Assembly (NCBI GenBank): GCA_025350365.1
Contig: JANXXY010000064.1
Span: 1-14,163, forward strand
Source of the DNA: Bacteroidales bacterium
Lineage (GTDB): Bacteria > Bacteroidota > Bacteroidia > Bacteroidales > JAAUTT01
DNA: 14,163 nt
Direction: 5' to 3'
The position numbers and the translations under genes are program-made. This document shows, in pieces, positions 1-7,511 of the stretch. Every line of letters begins with the position of its first letter. Position 1 is the stretch's first letter. The notes under the pieces were generated by a model. The model ran no database searches, was not told the DNA's origin, and saw nothing but the letters and a program-made list of their open reading frames with translations.

Positions 1-530
1 AAAATATGGTTACAGACCATTATCAGGCTGTCCTCACGCTCACCAGAATTATTCTTGTCTATCAAAAAGAGCATTCGTTCCCTGGCTTTTCCCCATTGGA
101 GCAAGTCGGAGTAAATCAGTATTTCAAGAACCGCATTTTCTGAAGTTTTAAATTCAAGTGGCAATTGCTCAATCCAGGCTTCGGCTTCCTGTGAATTATG
201 GTTGAGATAATGGCAAAGTGCTTTCTGATAAATGACTGTTGTTTGAATAGAATCCGGCATTGAAGGAAGAAAAATCGTCTCTAGTTCTTTCAATGCCCTT
301 GTAAAGTTTTCAAGTTGTTTGTAACAATCAGCCTTTTTAAGTTTTATCAATCCAATCTCATTGACGGATTGTCCTGCAAATAGAGATCGTTCGTAAGCAA
401 TTGCAGCTTCATTAAACTGACCATCCGAATATAATTTATCGGCTTTTTCGATCCAATGTGTCTGACTTTCCTGGCAGCTACCTGAAAAAGTTGCGTAAAG
501 GAAGATGTAAATCCAGCAAAAGATGCGCAT
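1..530 (-). CDS. TPR lipoprotein, 3' end outside the window (partial)
   Basis: The frame is open from an ATG at 530 to the left edge, about 176 codons with no stop. The N-terminus (MRIFCWIYIFLYATFSGSC) is a hydrophobic export signal ending in a plausible lipobox (S-G-S-C), so the mature protein is probably lipid-anchored in the envelope. Behind it come at least three TPR-like helical pairs: WIEKADKLYSDGQFNEAAIAYERSL, a copy around KKADCYKQLENFTRALKELE, and one around YQKALCHYLNHNSQEAEAW. TPRs are protein-interaction scaffolds; no catalytic motif is visible. The first 53 nt overlap the end of the upstream gene in another frame, so the two are probably translationally coupled. It is the last visible member of the minus-strand envelope cluster. 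Family and function are not recognised beyond TPR. Confidence 0.72.
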   Translation of the reverse strand, partial: MRIFCWIYIFLYATFSGSCQESQTHWIEKADKLYSDGQFNEAAIAYERSLFAGQSVNEIGLIKLKKADCYKQLENFTRALKELETIFLPSMPDSIQTTVIYQKALCHYLNHNSQEAEAWIEQLPLEFKTSENAVLEILIYSDLLQWGKARERMLFLIDKNNSGEREDSLIMVCNHI

Positions 531-1332
531 TAATAGTTTGATCATAAAGGTTGTTTACATATTTAACAGCGAAAACCGATCCATAAATATTACCGATATA
601 AAACATCGTAAAAAGCCCACTGAATAAAATAGATTGAGGTGATTTCCAGCCCGATTTAATAATATTTTCTGTAGCCATCGCCCCCATTGTAAGAGTTACA
701 AACATGGATGAAACTCCCTGTGCTGTGCGACCTGCATATATTTTTCCCAAACCGGGTAAAAATGCCGACATCATTCCTGCTACTGCCGACGATTTATAAT
801 GATGAGTTTGTATGTTTTGAAAATATTTTTTAAAATTTTCCTCTTCACCGGCGTATGCAAAATGGTTATGACTGAAACCCGATGAGTAGATTTCAAAACT
901 TTTCAAATCTCTTTCAAGCAACGAGATACCCGCCATTTCGAAATTTTTCAATCCGTAAAAAAGGCTGTCATCAGCTGAAAACTCTGATAATATTTGCTTT
1001 GCAGTTGCATATCGTCCCTGAAAGGTGTTGCAGTAAGCCGAGAAAAAGCTTGCTTTTGGAAATAACTTTGAAGAACCTGAAACCCCACCTAAGAATAAAC
1101 TTGCACTATCAAGCGCTTTTATGGAATAAAAACTCCATCCTTTTAGAAAAAAAAGAGAATCTCTGGACATCACCTTGGTGTCTGATATGCATTGATTGCA
1201 TACATGAATGGCATCTTCAAATTCTCCTTTGTTAATCAGATAATTAATAAATTTCAAATCGGAGGACGATTGTGCCGAAACGGTCAAAGAAAAAGCTATG
1301 AAGATGATGAAAGCATGGAATTTCTTCACCAT
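478..1332 (-). CDS. Exported TPR-like protein with C-terminal membrane domain
   Basis: This 284-residue protein starts with a clear signal peptide (residues 1-20, ending VSAQ). A helical, TPR-like region follows to about residue 180, with units such as INKGEFEDAIHVCNQCI and FQGRYATAKQILSEF. The C-terminal part (about 183-265) has the pattern SAFLPGLGKIYAGRTAQG followed by two hydrophobic segments, the LPGxGxxYxG signature of small TM2/DUF5683-like membrane domains. It therefore probably lies in the periplasm and is anchored at its C-terminus. Its start overlaps the end of the YidD-domain gene by 7 nt, and its end overlaps the next TPR gene by 53 nt, so it is almost certainly co-transcribed with both. 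From memory, similar TPR/LPGxGxxYxG proteins sit beside long YidD genes in other Bacteroidota; this is not verified here. The biochemical role is unknown. Confidence 0.8.
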   Translation of the reverse strand: MVKKFHAFIIFIAFSLTVSAQSSSDLKFINYLINKGEFEDAIHVCNQCISDTKVMSRDSLFFLKGWSFYSIKALDSASLFLGGVSGSSKLFPKASFFSAYCNTFQGRYATAKQILSEFSADDSLFYGLKNFEMAGISLLERDLKSFEIYSSGFSHNHFAYAGEEENFKKYFQNIQTHHYKSSAVAGMMSAFLPGLGKIYAGRTAQGVSSMFVTLTMGAMATENIIKSGWKSPQSILFSGLFTMFYIGNIYGSVFAVKYVNNLYDQTINAHLLLDLHLPLRNFFR

Positions 1333-1778
1333 GTATAATAATTAGTGGATTCGGAAACTTTGTGTATACTTCCATCAAGCTCAAACGGCCGGATACTTAG
1401 GGCCGATATACGATTGCACCGGGTAAGTCTGTCAGTAGTGCAAAAAATTCCTTTAAACAGACCATACCTATTTATCAACTGCTTGCTAAAATCGGAACAA
1501 CTTGGGCGATACAAACATCCTGCCGAAAACTGGGGTGAAACGGCATTTTGGTAAATATACATGGCGCCTCCGGCCACATAAGCAATGGGATTATACTTTA
1601 CAATCGGTTTGGAGGTTTTATCAATCATAAATACCCGTTTAGGATATGCAGAAGTGATGGAAGTTTGATTGTTTTTAAGCAGAGTAAGATCACTTATGGG
1701 TTTTTGGGCAAGTATTAGTGAATTTGACATCAAAATTAATAGTAAAATAAAAGCAGTATGTCGTAAGTTGTAAGTCAT
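1326..1778 (-). CDS. YidD-domain protein with N-terminal export signal
   Basis: Residues about 70-123 match the YidD (membrane protein insertion efficiency factor) domain: YQNAVSPQFSAGCLYRPSCSDF, then INRYGLFKG and DRLTRCNR, including the three family cysteines (C88, C94, C121). YidD of E. coli is a small protein of about 85 residues that helps YidC/Sec insert inner-membrane proteins from the cytoplasmic face. This one has 150 residues and an extra 65-residue N-terminus that begins with a strongly hydrophobic segment (residues 8-24, ending LILAQ) resembling a signal peptide. If cleaved, the domain would lie in the periplasm. The residues after the domain (124-150) are not conserved in anything I recognise. 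It is flanked by a LolA-like gene 20 nt upstream and a TPR/membrane gene overlapping by 7 nt. It is probably a paralogue rather than the housekeeping yidD, which usually sits near rnpA, so no gene symbol is given. Confidence 0.82.
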   Translation of the reverse strand: MTYNLRHTAFILLLILMSNSLILAQKPISDLTLLKNNQTSITSAYPKRVFMIDKTSKPIVKYNPIAYVAGGAMYIYQNAVSPQFSAGCLYRPSCSDFSKQLINRYGLFKGIFCTTDRLTRCNRISALSIRPFELDGSIHKVSESTNYYTW

Positions 1779-1798
1779 AAGTAAACTAAGAATTGAAA

Positions 1799-2500
1799 TT
1801 ATTTAACAACCCTTGCATTTTTAGGGACTTCAAAATCAAAATATTCGCTTACCGCCAGACGTCCGGTTTTAACATCGGAGAAGATTGTCCGTGAAATAAT
1901 CGAGTCTTTTGGGTTAATAAAACTAATTTCGGTGATTCGTCCCGGTAAAAGAAAATGTTCGAAGGTGTGATAATCTGAATAATAGATTTTTCGGCTTATC
2001 CAGCCACTTGTATTGTAAAAGACGGAATATATGGGAGCAAAATTTTCGTGAACCACTTCTACTTTAGCTATTTCGCTTTTACTTTCAGGTTTTGGCTGAT
2101 AGGTACTTATCAGCGAATTACCCTCTTTGCGGGTATTAACCAGAATGTAGCCGGCTTCTTTCATACCCAAATTCTGTATTTGGTTGGTGAAAAAGAAGTA
2201 AAGTAAATTATTCCCGGTTTTAAGGAAATCGTGTTGCAACAATTGAACTTCGTTTCTGGAAGGATCGAAAATCTGACTTTCACCGGTTGCAGAATTAATC
2301 AGAATAGAATTCAGTGGTTTGGTAAACCTGGTGAGCATCTTCCGTTCGTTACCTTTGTAATAAATATCCGATTCAACGGTAACAGTCTTGCCATTTTTCA
2401 ATGTTTTATTCACCATATGCAGACATACCCGGTCAACTTCAGGTTGTGAATAAAAAGCGAAAAAAATGATGGATAAAATAACAAAAACAAATGAGCGCAT
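1799..2500 (-). CDS. LolA-like periplasmic lipoprotein-binding protein
   Basis: The 233-residue product starts with a signal peptide (about residues 1-18, FAFYSQ). Its body fits the LolA/LolB-type half-barrel used by lipoprotein carriers: a strand with YYKGNERKMLTRF, then SILINSATGESQIFDPSRNEVQLL, long alternating strands, and a C-terminus ending FDFEVPKNARVVK that resembles the last strand of LolA-family proteins. Relatives bind lipid or acylated substrate in the periplasm. Whether this one moves lipoproteins or has another ligand cannot be read from sequence. It begins 9 nt after the preceding membrane-protein gene and is followed after 20 nt by the YidD-domain gene. Length and overall pattern suggest an outer membrane lipoprotein-sorting protein rather than LolA itself. 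Family assignment is by eye only. Confidence 0.65.
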   Translation of the reverse strand: MRSFVFVILSIIFFAFYSQPEVDRVCLHMVNKTLKNGKTVTVESDIYYKGNERKMLTRFTKPLNSILINSATGESQIFDPSRNEVQLLQHDFLKTGNNLLYFFFTNQIQNLGMKEAGYILVNTRKEGNSLISTYQPKPESKSEIAKVEVVHENFAPIYSVFYNTSGWISRKIYYSDYHTFEHFLLPGRITEISFINPKDSIISRTIFSDVKTGRLAVSEYFDFEVPKNARVVK

Positions 2501-2509
2501 CGCTTGTAA

Positions 2510-2992
2510 TTACTTGGTTTTTTGAAACATCAATAGTGAAGCTTGCAAATCGTTTCTCTGTCGGTTTTTCATCAAACTAATGCTGACAGGAGGATACTTT
2601 GCAATTCCTTGGGGTGTTTTTTGATAAAGGATGACATAAATTTGCATCCCAAAGAGTTTTTTTACAATTTCAAATTTATAGAAACGATCCTTGGGGATTT
2701 CAACAGTATGTAAACGTTTACTCAAAGGGGCCAGAGAGTAATAACGAAAAACAAGCTTTCCTCCCATATCATTGTAAAAAAAATAGTTATAGTTACGTAT
2801 TATTCCCCAAACATAATAAACTACATATAGACCCACCATTACTATGGTCCACGTGCTGCCTGTAATTCCAAACAAACCATCTCTGAAAATATCCATGTAG
2901 TAAAACAGTACAATGGCTATACCGAGCAAAACAATGAAAAGGAGTTTTCGAAGTTGCAATCCGATGGTTATTCTTTTAATGTCTATAATCAT
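2510..2992 (-). CDS. Two-TM membrane protein of unknown function
   Basis: The 160-residue protein has two hydrophobic helices at about residues 15-33 and 46-66, then a charged, beta-rich C-terminal domain (FRYYSLAPLSKRLHTVEIPKDRFYKFEIVKK, with a second half around IYVILYQKTPQG). Two TM helices followed by a small beta domain resemble bacterial PH-like membrane proteins, but I see no decisive motif. It is the first gene of the envelope cluster, ending 9 nt before the LolA-like gene. The 81-nt gap behind proline dehydrogenase holds no clear TAnnTTTG box, so its transcription could start there or read through from upstream. Confidence 0.7.
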   Translation of the reverse strand: MIIDIKRITIGLQLRKLLFIVLLGIAIVLFYYMDIFRDGLFGITGSTWTIVMVGLYVVYYVWGIIRNYNYFFYNDMGGKLVFRYYSLAPLSKRLHTVEIPKDRFYKFEIVKKLFGMQIYVILYQKTPQGIAKYPPVSISLMKNRQRNDLQASLLMFQKTK

Positions 2993-3073
2993 ATTAAAAA
3001 TTCGTAAGTATTAAAGTCCGGCGACACATTCGAAGCGAAGTTAACGATAATCCGGGAAAAGAAAGCAACCCTT

Positions 3074-4243
3074 TTATTTCGATTTTTTACGACGTAATAA
3101 TTCTGTTGAGATGAGCCGAAGCTCACGACCTGTTTGATCGGCAATGGATGAATTTTCCTGGGCACGTCGAATAAGATATGGGAGAACTTTATTTACCGGG
3201 CCATACGGAATGTACTTTGCAACGTTATACCCTTCACTGGCAAGGTTATAAGTAATATGATCGCTCATCCCATAAAGTTGGGAGAAGTAAATTCGTCTGT
3301 CGTTCTTGTCAATACCATTTTTTTTCATGAGTTCAGTAAGAAAAAAACAACTCTCCTCGTTGTGGGTTCCGGCAAGTATGGAAATTTTGTCAATGTGATA
3401 AATACAAAAGCCCAAGGCCTGATTGAAAGCTCTGTCGGTACTCTCCTTATCGGCCCATATGGGTGATGGATAGCCAATTTGCAGGGCTCTTACCCTTTCT
3501 TTTTCCATATATGCTCCTCGAACTATCTTAAATCCCAATCTGTACCCTTTTTGATTGGCACGTTCGAGACAACTACTTAGATAGTCAAGCCTGTCCATCC
3601 GATACATTTGCAGGGTGTTGTAAACAATAATCTTCTCACGGTTAAATTTCTCCATCATTTCGGTAACCGTATCGTCGATAAAATTCTGAAAAGCAAAATC
3701 TTCGGCGTCCACCATAATGGGGATTTTCATTTCATATGCTTTCCAGCAGAGTTCTTCCATACGTTCGCGGAAAATATTTGTCTCATGCAAAATATCCTCA
3801 CTCAATTCTTTCTGTGAATTGAGTCGATTCAATACCTCTTCAGGAAAAAGAGCTGATGGTTTAAACACTGCAAAAGCAACATTGGCGCAACAGGCCGGTA
3901 TTTCAATTCCGCGCATCAATTCGTCCATGGTTTGTTGAATTATCTCTGAAGAATGATTTCCTTCGACGCTATAATCGAGAATTGATTTTACTTTGTACTT
4001 CGACAGTTTAACTACTATTGAGACTGATTCTTCAAGTGAAGTTCCACCGCAAAATTGTTTGAAAAAAGTAGGTTTTACTATCCAGGCAACAGGTATTTTA
4101 AGAGAATTGCTTAAATTTATGAAAGCTCTCCAAAAAACATATAAAGGCCTGATTTGAAGAATTCGGAATAACCACCAGGTTTTTCTTAATTCTGATTTGT
4201 TTTTATTGGCGAATGCGATTTTGGTATTTTCAAAAAAAATCAT
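3074..4243 (-). CDS. Proline dehydrogenase (FAD-dependent, monofunctional)
   Basis: This enzyme oxidises L-proline to pyrroline-5-carboxylate and passes electrons to quinones via FAD, the first step of proline use as carbon and nitrogen. The 389-residue protein carries the family signatures in order: YSVEG (91-95), MVDAED (177-182), FKIVRGAYMEKER (238-250), LAGTHNE (290-296), QLYGMSDH (322-329), YIPYGP (344-349) and YLIRRAQEN (356-364). The RR pair (359-360) corresponds to the arginines that hold the substrate carboxylate. Length fits the single-domain Bacteroidota form with no fused P5C dehydrogenase, which is not in this window. The first ATG fits because the N-terminal stretch NTKIAFANKNKSELRK resembles the usual start of the family in this phylum. 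It is divergent from aroA across 127 nt. Confidence 0.95.
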   Translation of the reverse strand: MIFFENTKIAFANKNKSELRKTWWLFRILQIRPLYVFWRAFINLSNSLKIPVAWIVKPTFFKQFCGGTSLEESVSIVVKLSKYKVKSILDYSVEGNHSSEIIQQTMDELMRGIEIPACCANVAFAVFKPSALFPEEVLNRLNSQKELSEDILHETNIFRERMEELCWKAYEMKIPIMVDAEDFAFQNFIDDTVTEMMEKFNREKIIVYNTLQMYRMDRLDYLSSCLERANQKGYRLGFKIVRGAYMEKERVRALQIGYPSPIWADKESTDRAFNQALGFCIYHIDKISILAGTHNEESCFFLTELMKKNGIDKNDRRIYFSQLYGMSDHITYNLASEGYNVAKYIPYGPVNKVLPYLIRRAQENSSIADQTGRELRLISTELLRRKKSK

Positions 4244-4247
4244 GCAA

Positions 4248-4255
4248 CAAAATTA
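4248..4255 (-). promoter_or_regulatory. Candidate -7 box for proline dehydrogenase
   Basis: On the minus strand the sequence reads TAATTTTG, a full match to the Bacteroidota TAnnTTTG box. It lies only 4 nt before the ATG at 4243, so the transcript would have almost no leader. No TTTG-like -33 element is visible at the expected distance, which keeps confidence low. Confidence 0.3.
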
Positions 4256-4343
4256 GAATAAATTCAGCTCATTATGAGATGATATAAATCAAATCAAAAG
4301 GTAATTAAGCTCAAGTTATGTTCAATAAATTCGTGGAATTTGT

Positions 4344-4351
4344 TACTTTTA
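4344..4351 (+). promoter_or_regulatory. Candidate -7 box for aroA
   Basis: TACTTTTA matches TAnnTTTG in seven of eight positions and lies 19 nt before the aroA ATG, a normal leader length. No convincing -33 element is seen upstream. Confidence 0.35.
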
Positions 4352-4370
4352 TCCGGAAACTATTTTCAAA

Positions 4371-5603
4371 ATGAATTATATTTTAAATTGTAATAATAGC
4401 GAAATAAACGGCGAAATCGTTCTGCCACCTTCAAAAAGTATTAACAATCGATTGTTAATTATTCGGGCTCTTTCAGGTAAAAATTTCATAATTAATAATC
4501 TATCAGATAGTGACGATTGTAAGGTAATGCTAAAAGCCTTGCAAAATAATGAAGAGTTAATCGATATCGGGCATGCAGGAACTTCCATGCGTTTTCTTAC
4601 GGCATTTTACGCTGCCACATCTCAATCGAAAATAATTACCGGTAGCGAGCGTATGAAGAACAGGCCAATTCACGAATTGGTTGATGGATTAAACCAGCTT
4701 GGAGCCAACATTACTTATGTTGAAAAGGAACGATATCCACCGGTTAGAACTTCAGGGAAAGAACTTACAGGTAATCAACTGTATATAAACGGAGGTATCA
4801 GCAGTCAGTTTATAACTGCTTTGATGCTTGTGGCGCCATCATTGCCAAATGGCCTTACCATTCACATCACCGGCAAGTTAATTTCTTCCTCATATGTACT
4901 GCTTACTTTGCAGCTAATGAAATCTTTTGGTGTAGACGTCATTTGGGAGAATCAGTCAATTACCATTCTTCCACAGCTTTACCGTGAACACGATTGTATA
5001 GTGGAAGGCGACTGGAGTGCCGCATCGTATTGGTACGAAATAGCAGCTTTGGCTGAAAAAGCCGATATCGTAATTCATGGTCTTTCGCATAATAGTTTTC
5101 AGGGTGATTCTTCTCTCGCTTTATTATTTGAAAAGATTGGAATCAGAAGTAAATTTTTGAACAATGCAGTTCGACTTACCAAAACTGTAACACATACCCG
5201 TTATTTCGAATTCGATTTTATCAATAATCCCGATTTAGTTCAAACCTTTGTAGTTACTTTATGCCTGAAAAATATACCGTTTAGAATATCGGGAGCCGAT
5301 ACCCTCCGTATTAAGGAAACTGATCGCATTGCTGCTTTGCAAACAGAAATGGCAAAATTTGGGTTCAACATTCAGGAACCAACTGCCGGAGTATTGACCT
5401 GGGATGGCAAACAAGTAACAGCCAATAAACTGTTATTTATCGATACTTACAAGGATCACCGCATGGCGCTTGCCTTTGCTCCTGCTGCGATGCATTACAA
5501 AAACCTGGTAATAAATGATGCCATGGTGGTAACCAAATCGTACCCTAACTATTGGGGAGATTTGAGGGCGGTGGGGTTTGAAGTGAATGAATTATTTAAT
5601 TAG
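4371..5603 (+). CDS. aroA: 3-phosphoshikimate 1-carboxyvinyltransferase (EPSP synthase)
   Basis: AroA joins shikimate-3-phosphate and phosphoenolpyruvate to give EPSP, the sixth step of the shikimate pathway, in the cytoplasm. The 410-residue protein has the expected motifs: PPSKSINNR (19-27; K22, S23 and R27 bind substrate), HAGTSMR (68-74), ERMKNRPI (93-100), SSQ (144-146), D288 as the likely catalytic aspartate, LRIKETDRI (312-320, with the PEP-binding E316 and R319), KDHRMAL (361-367, R364) and K389 near the end. No key residue is missing. The position equal to Pro101 of the E. coli enzyme is Phe75, which I believe is usual in this phylum. The gene stands alone on the plus strand, divergent from proline dehydrogenase and convergent with the phosphatase gene. 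Confidence 0.96.
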   Translation: MNYILNCNNSEINGEIVLPPSKSINNRLLIIRALSGKNFIINNLSDSDDCKVMLKALQNNEELIDIGHAGTSMRFLTAFYAATSQSKIITGSERMKNRPIHELVDGLNQLGANITYVEKERYPPVRTSGKELTGNQLYINGGISSQFITALMLVAPSLPNGLTIHITGKLISSSYVLLTLQLMKSFGVDVIWENQSITILPQLYREHDCIVEGDWSAASYWYEIAALAEKADIVIHGLSHNSFQGDSSLALLFEKIGIRSKFLNNAVRLTKTVTHTRYFEFDFINNPDLVQTFVVTLCLKNIPFRISGADTLRIKETDRIAALQTEMAKFGFNIQEPTAGVLTWDGKQVTANKLLFIDTYKDHRMALAFAPAAMHYKNLVINDAMVVTKSYPNYWGDLRAVGFEVNELFN

Positions 5604-5627
5604 CGAATTTTTATTTACTAATTTTAT

Positions 5628-5683
5628 GGATCAATCGGATAATTTGTTTTTTCTAAAATTGAATGGAACTTTTCGATTGATCC
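5628..5683. terminator. Inverted repeat between convergent aroA and phosphatase genes
   Basis: GGATCAATCG (5628-5637) and CGATTGATCC (5674-5683) are a perfect 10-base inverted repeat separated by 36 AT-rich bases that include a T-run. It lies in the 98-nt gap between two converging stop codons, where a bidirectional terminator is expected. The long loop and the lack of a T-tract directly after the stem are unlike a classical intrinsic terminator. Confidence 0.4.
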
Positions 5684-5701
5684 GCCTCAATTCAAGTACT
5701 A

Positions 5702-7399
5702 TCATATTTCCTTTTCAAGTAATTCCCCTAACAATTTGGGTATATAAAACCGGCTAATTTTCTCCTTTTCTTCGGATATAAAAACGGCAACACTATTCAG
5801 GCTAATTTTCTTAATTTCCTTTTTACCATCAAAAACAGTGACAAAATCAGTAAAAGCATTTATCTCTGCCCTTTTCTTCGATTTTGCATCTTTTCGAATT
5901 ACCAGTGTCGCGTAATTTTTCGATGTTACGTTTGGGATAATTTGCCAGGCATAACCTTTCAGAGTTAACGAATCAATGCAATAATATTTGTTCGAAAGGG
6001 TATCAAGACTTTTACCCCCAAGCACGTCCATCATATATGTATTCACTTCACTATTTTGAACTACCCCTGATAACCGATAGTTGTGTGGGTGATAATTTGC
6101 CAGCATCACGTCCTCGCCGGTATGTCCGGTGGTTGTGAATGCTACATATGAATGTTCGGTATATATTTTCGCTATTTTTCGGCTTAGGGGAGCAACACCT
6201 CTTTTTACCAGGGCTTTCAACGTGTCCTGTTCAGCAACAGTTAAGCTAATTTTGGTGTTTTCAACAAAAACTTTGGGTACGGTATTAATATCAGAAAGTG
6301 AAATAAGCTTCAAAGCAAGACCGTCGGCTGTATATTTACAGTTGGTAAGCGGAGTAGTAATGCTTCCAATACTCAAGGTATCATATCCTCTAGCTGTTCT
6401 CGGTCCACCAATACTCATACCACTGTTCCCGTGATCGGGACAAATGACAATGGCTGTATTGCCGTCCTTTTTTGCAAAATTAAGCGCTGTTTCCACAGCT
6501 TTATCGAATGCAATAAATTCCGACACTATTCCTACCGGATCGTTGTTATGAGCGGCCCAGTCTACTTTACTTCCTTCCACCATCAGAAAAAAACCGTCGG
6601 GATTTTTCGTAAGTATTTGCAGCGCTTTATCAGTCATTTCAGATAAGGATGGTATAGAGTCTTTATTACTGTCGATGTCATAAGGTAAAAAATCGTCGGC
6701 AAAGAGCCCCCAAACAAGACTATCGGAAGATTGTAATTTCTTAAAATCTGCCATTTTTGTAACATAATTGTAGTTGCGGTTTTTCAGAACAGTAACCAAG
6801 TTTTCCTTGTCATCACGTTTGAGAGGATCAAGATATTTTGTTCCACCTCCGAAAACCACATTGATATGATTATAAACCATCTGTTTTGCAATTAAATCAT
6901 ATTGATCACGATGTGGAGTATGGGCTGAGAAGTCGGCTGGTGTAGCATGAGGAAACTGACAAGTTACAACAAGGCCTGTTGATTTATGATTAATTTTTGC
7001 AGCTTCCAGAATGGTGAACAAAGGCTGATACGCTCTTTTTGGATCGATGGGAACAAGATCTTTATTTTTACCTGACGATTTGGGGTACGTGGCAATATAA
7101 CCCGATTTGGAAAGATAGCCCGTTGCATAGGTGCTACCCGTTGGTGCAGAATCACCAATAGGTGCATCGGATGAATGAGTTTTTACCAATCCGCAAATCA
7201 TTTTGTCGATGGTAAGCCAACAGGTATTGTCGGCAGGGCAAATTCCATATTTATACCAGCGGGCAAGCGATAAAACACTGACGCTGGTTCCGTCGGGTAT
7301 CATCATAATGACATTTTTTACCCTCTTTTCCTGCTGTGAGGTTGCAGGAATGATAATACTAATTGATAATATAAGAGCTAATGATATTTTCCAATTCAT
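5702..7399 (-). CDS. Secreted alkaline phosphatase (PhoA family)
   Basis: This enzyme hydrolyses phosphate monoesters outside the cytoplasm. The 565-residue precursor has a signal peptide (residues 1-21, ending ATSQ). Active-site residues are present in order: PDG with metal ligand D36, GDSAPTGS with nucleophile S84, HATPADFSAH (151-160), R164 as the likely phosphate-binding arginine, VEGSKVDWAAH (E275, D280, H284), PDHG (D322, H323) and HTGED (H426). Positions equal to D153 and K328 of E. coli PhoA are His151 and Trp281, the arrangement known from some cold-adapted bacterial phosphatases. It is longer than E. coli PhoA (about 470), with additional C-terminal sequence after residue 430. A TAATTTTA sequence on the minus strand at 7421-7428 is a possible but imperfect -7 box. 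Regulation by phosphate is plausible but not visible. Confidence 0.93.
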   Translation of the reverse strand: MNWKISLALILSISIIIPATSQQEKRVKNVIMMIPDGTSVSVLSLARWYKYGICPADNTCWLTIDKMICGLVKTHSSDAPIGDSAPTGSTYATGYLSKSGYIATYPKSSGKNKDLVPIDPKRAYQPLFTILEAAKINHKSTGLVVTCQFPHATPADFSAHTPHRDQYDLIAKQMVYNHINVVFGGGTKYLDPLKRDDKENLVTVLKNRNYNYVTKMADFKKLQSSDSLVWGLFADDFLPYDIDSNKDSIPSLSEMTDKALQILTKNPDGFFLMVEGSKVDWAAHNNDPVGIVSEFIAFDKAVETALNFAKKDGNTAIVICPDHGNSGMSIGGPRTARGYDTLSIGSITTPLTNCKYTADGLALKLISLSDINTVPKVFVENTKISLTVAEQDTLKALVKRGVAPLSRKIAKIYTEHSYVAFTTTGHTGEDVMLANYHPHNYRLSGVVQNSEVNTYMMDVLGGKSLDTLSNKYYCIDSLTLKGYAWQIIPNVTSKNYATLVIRKDAKSKKRAEINAFTDFVTVFDGKKEIKKISLNSVAVFISEEKEKISRFYIPKLLGELLEKEI

Positions 7400-7511
7400 G
7401 GGAATGAAGTTTATTTTTTGTAAAATTAGCGAACCATGTCGAATTTTAAGTTAAGGGAATATTAATTAGTCGTAAAACATAGGTCTAAGTGCAAGCAGTT
7501 GGCATACAATT

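Noticed and set aside
882..1235. 117-codon plus-strand frame
   Set aside because: It is antisense to a well-supported TPR/membrane gene, and its composition is not that of a real protein.
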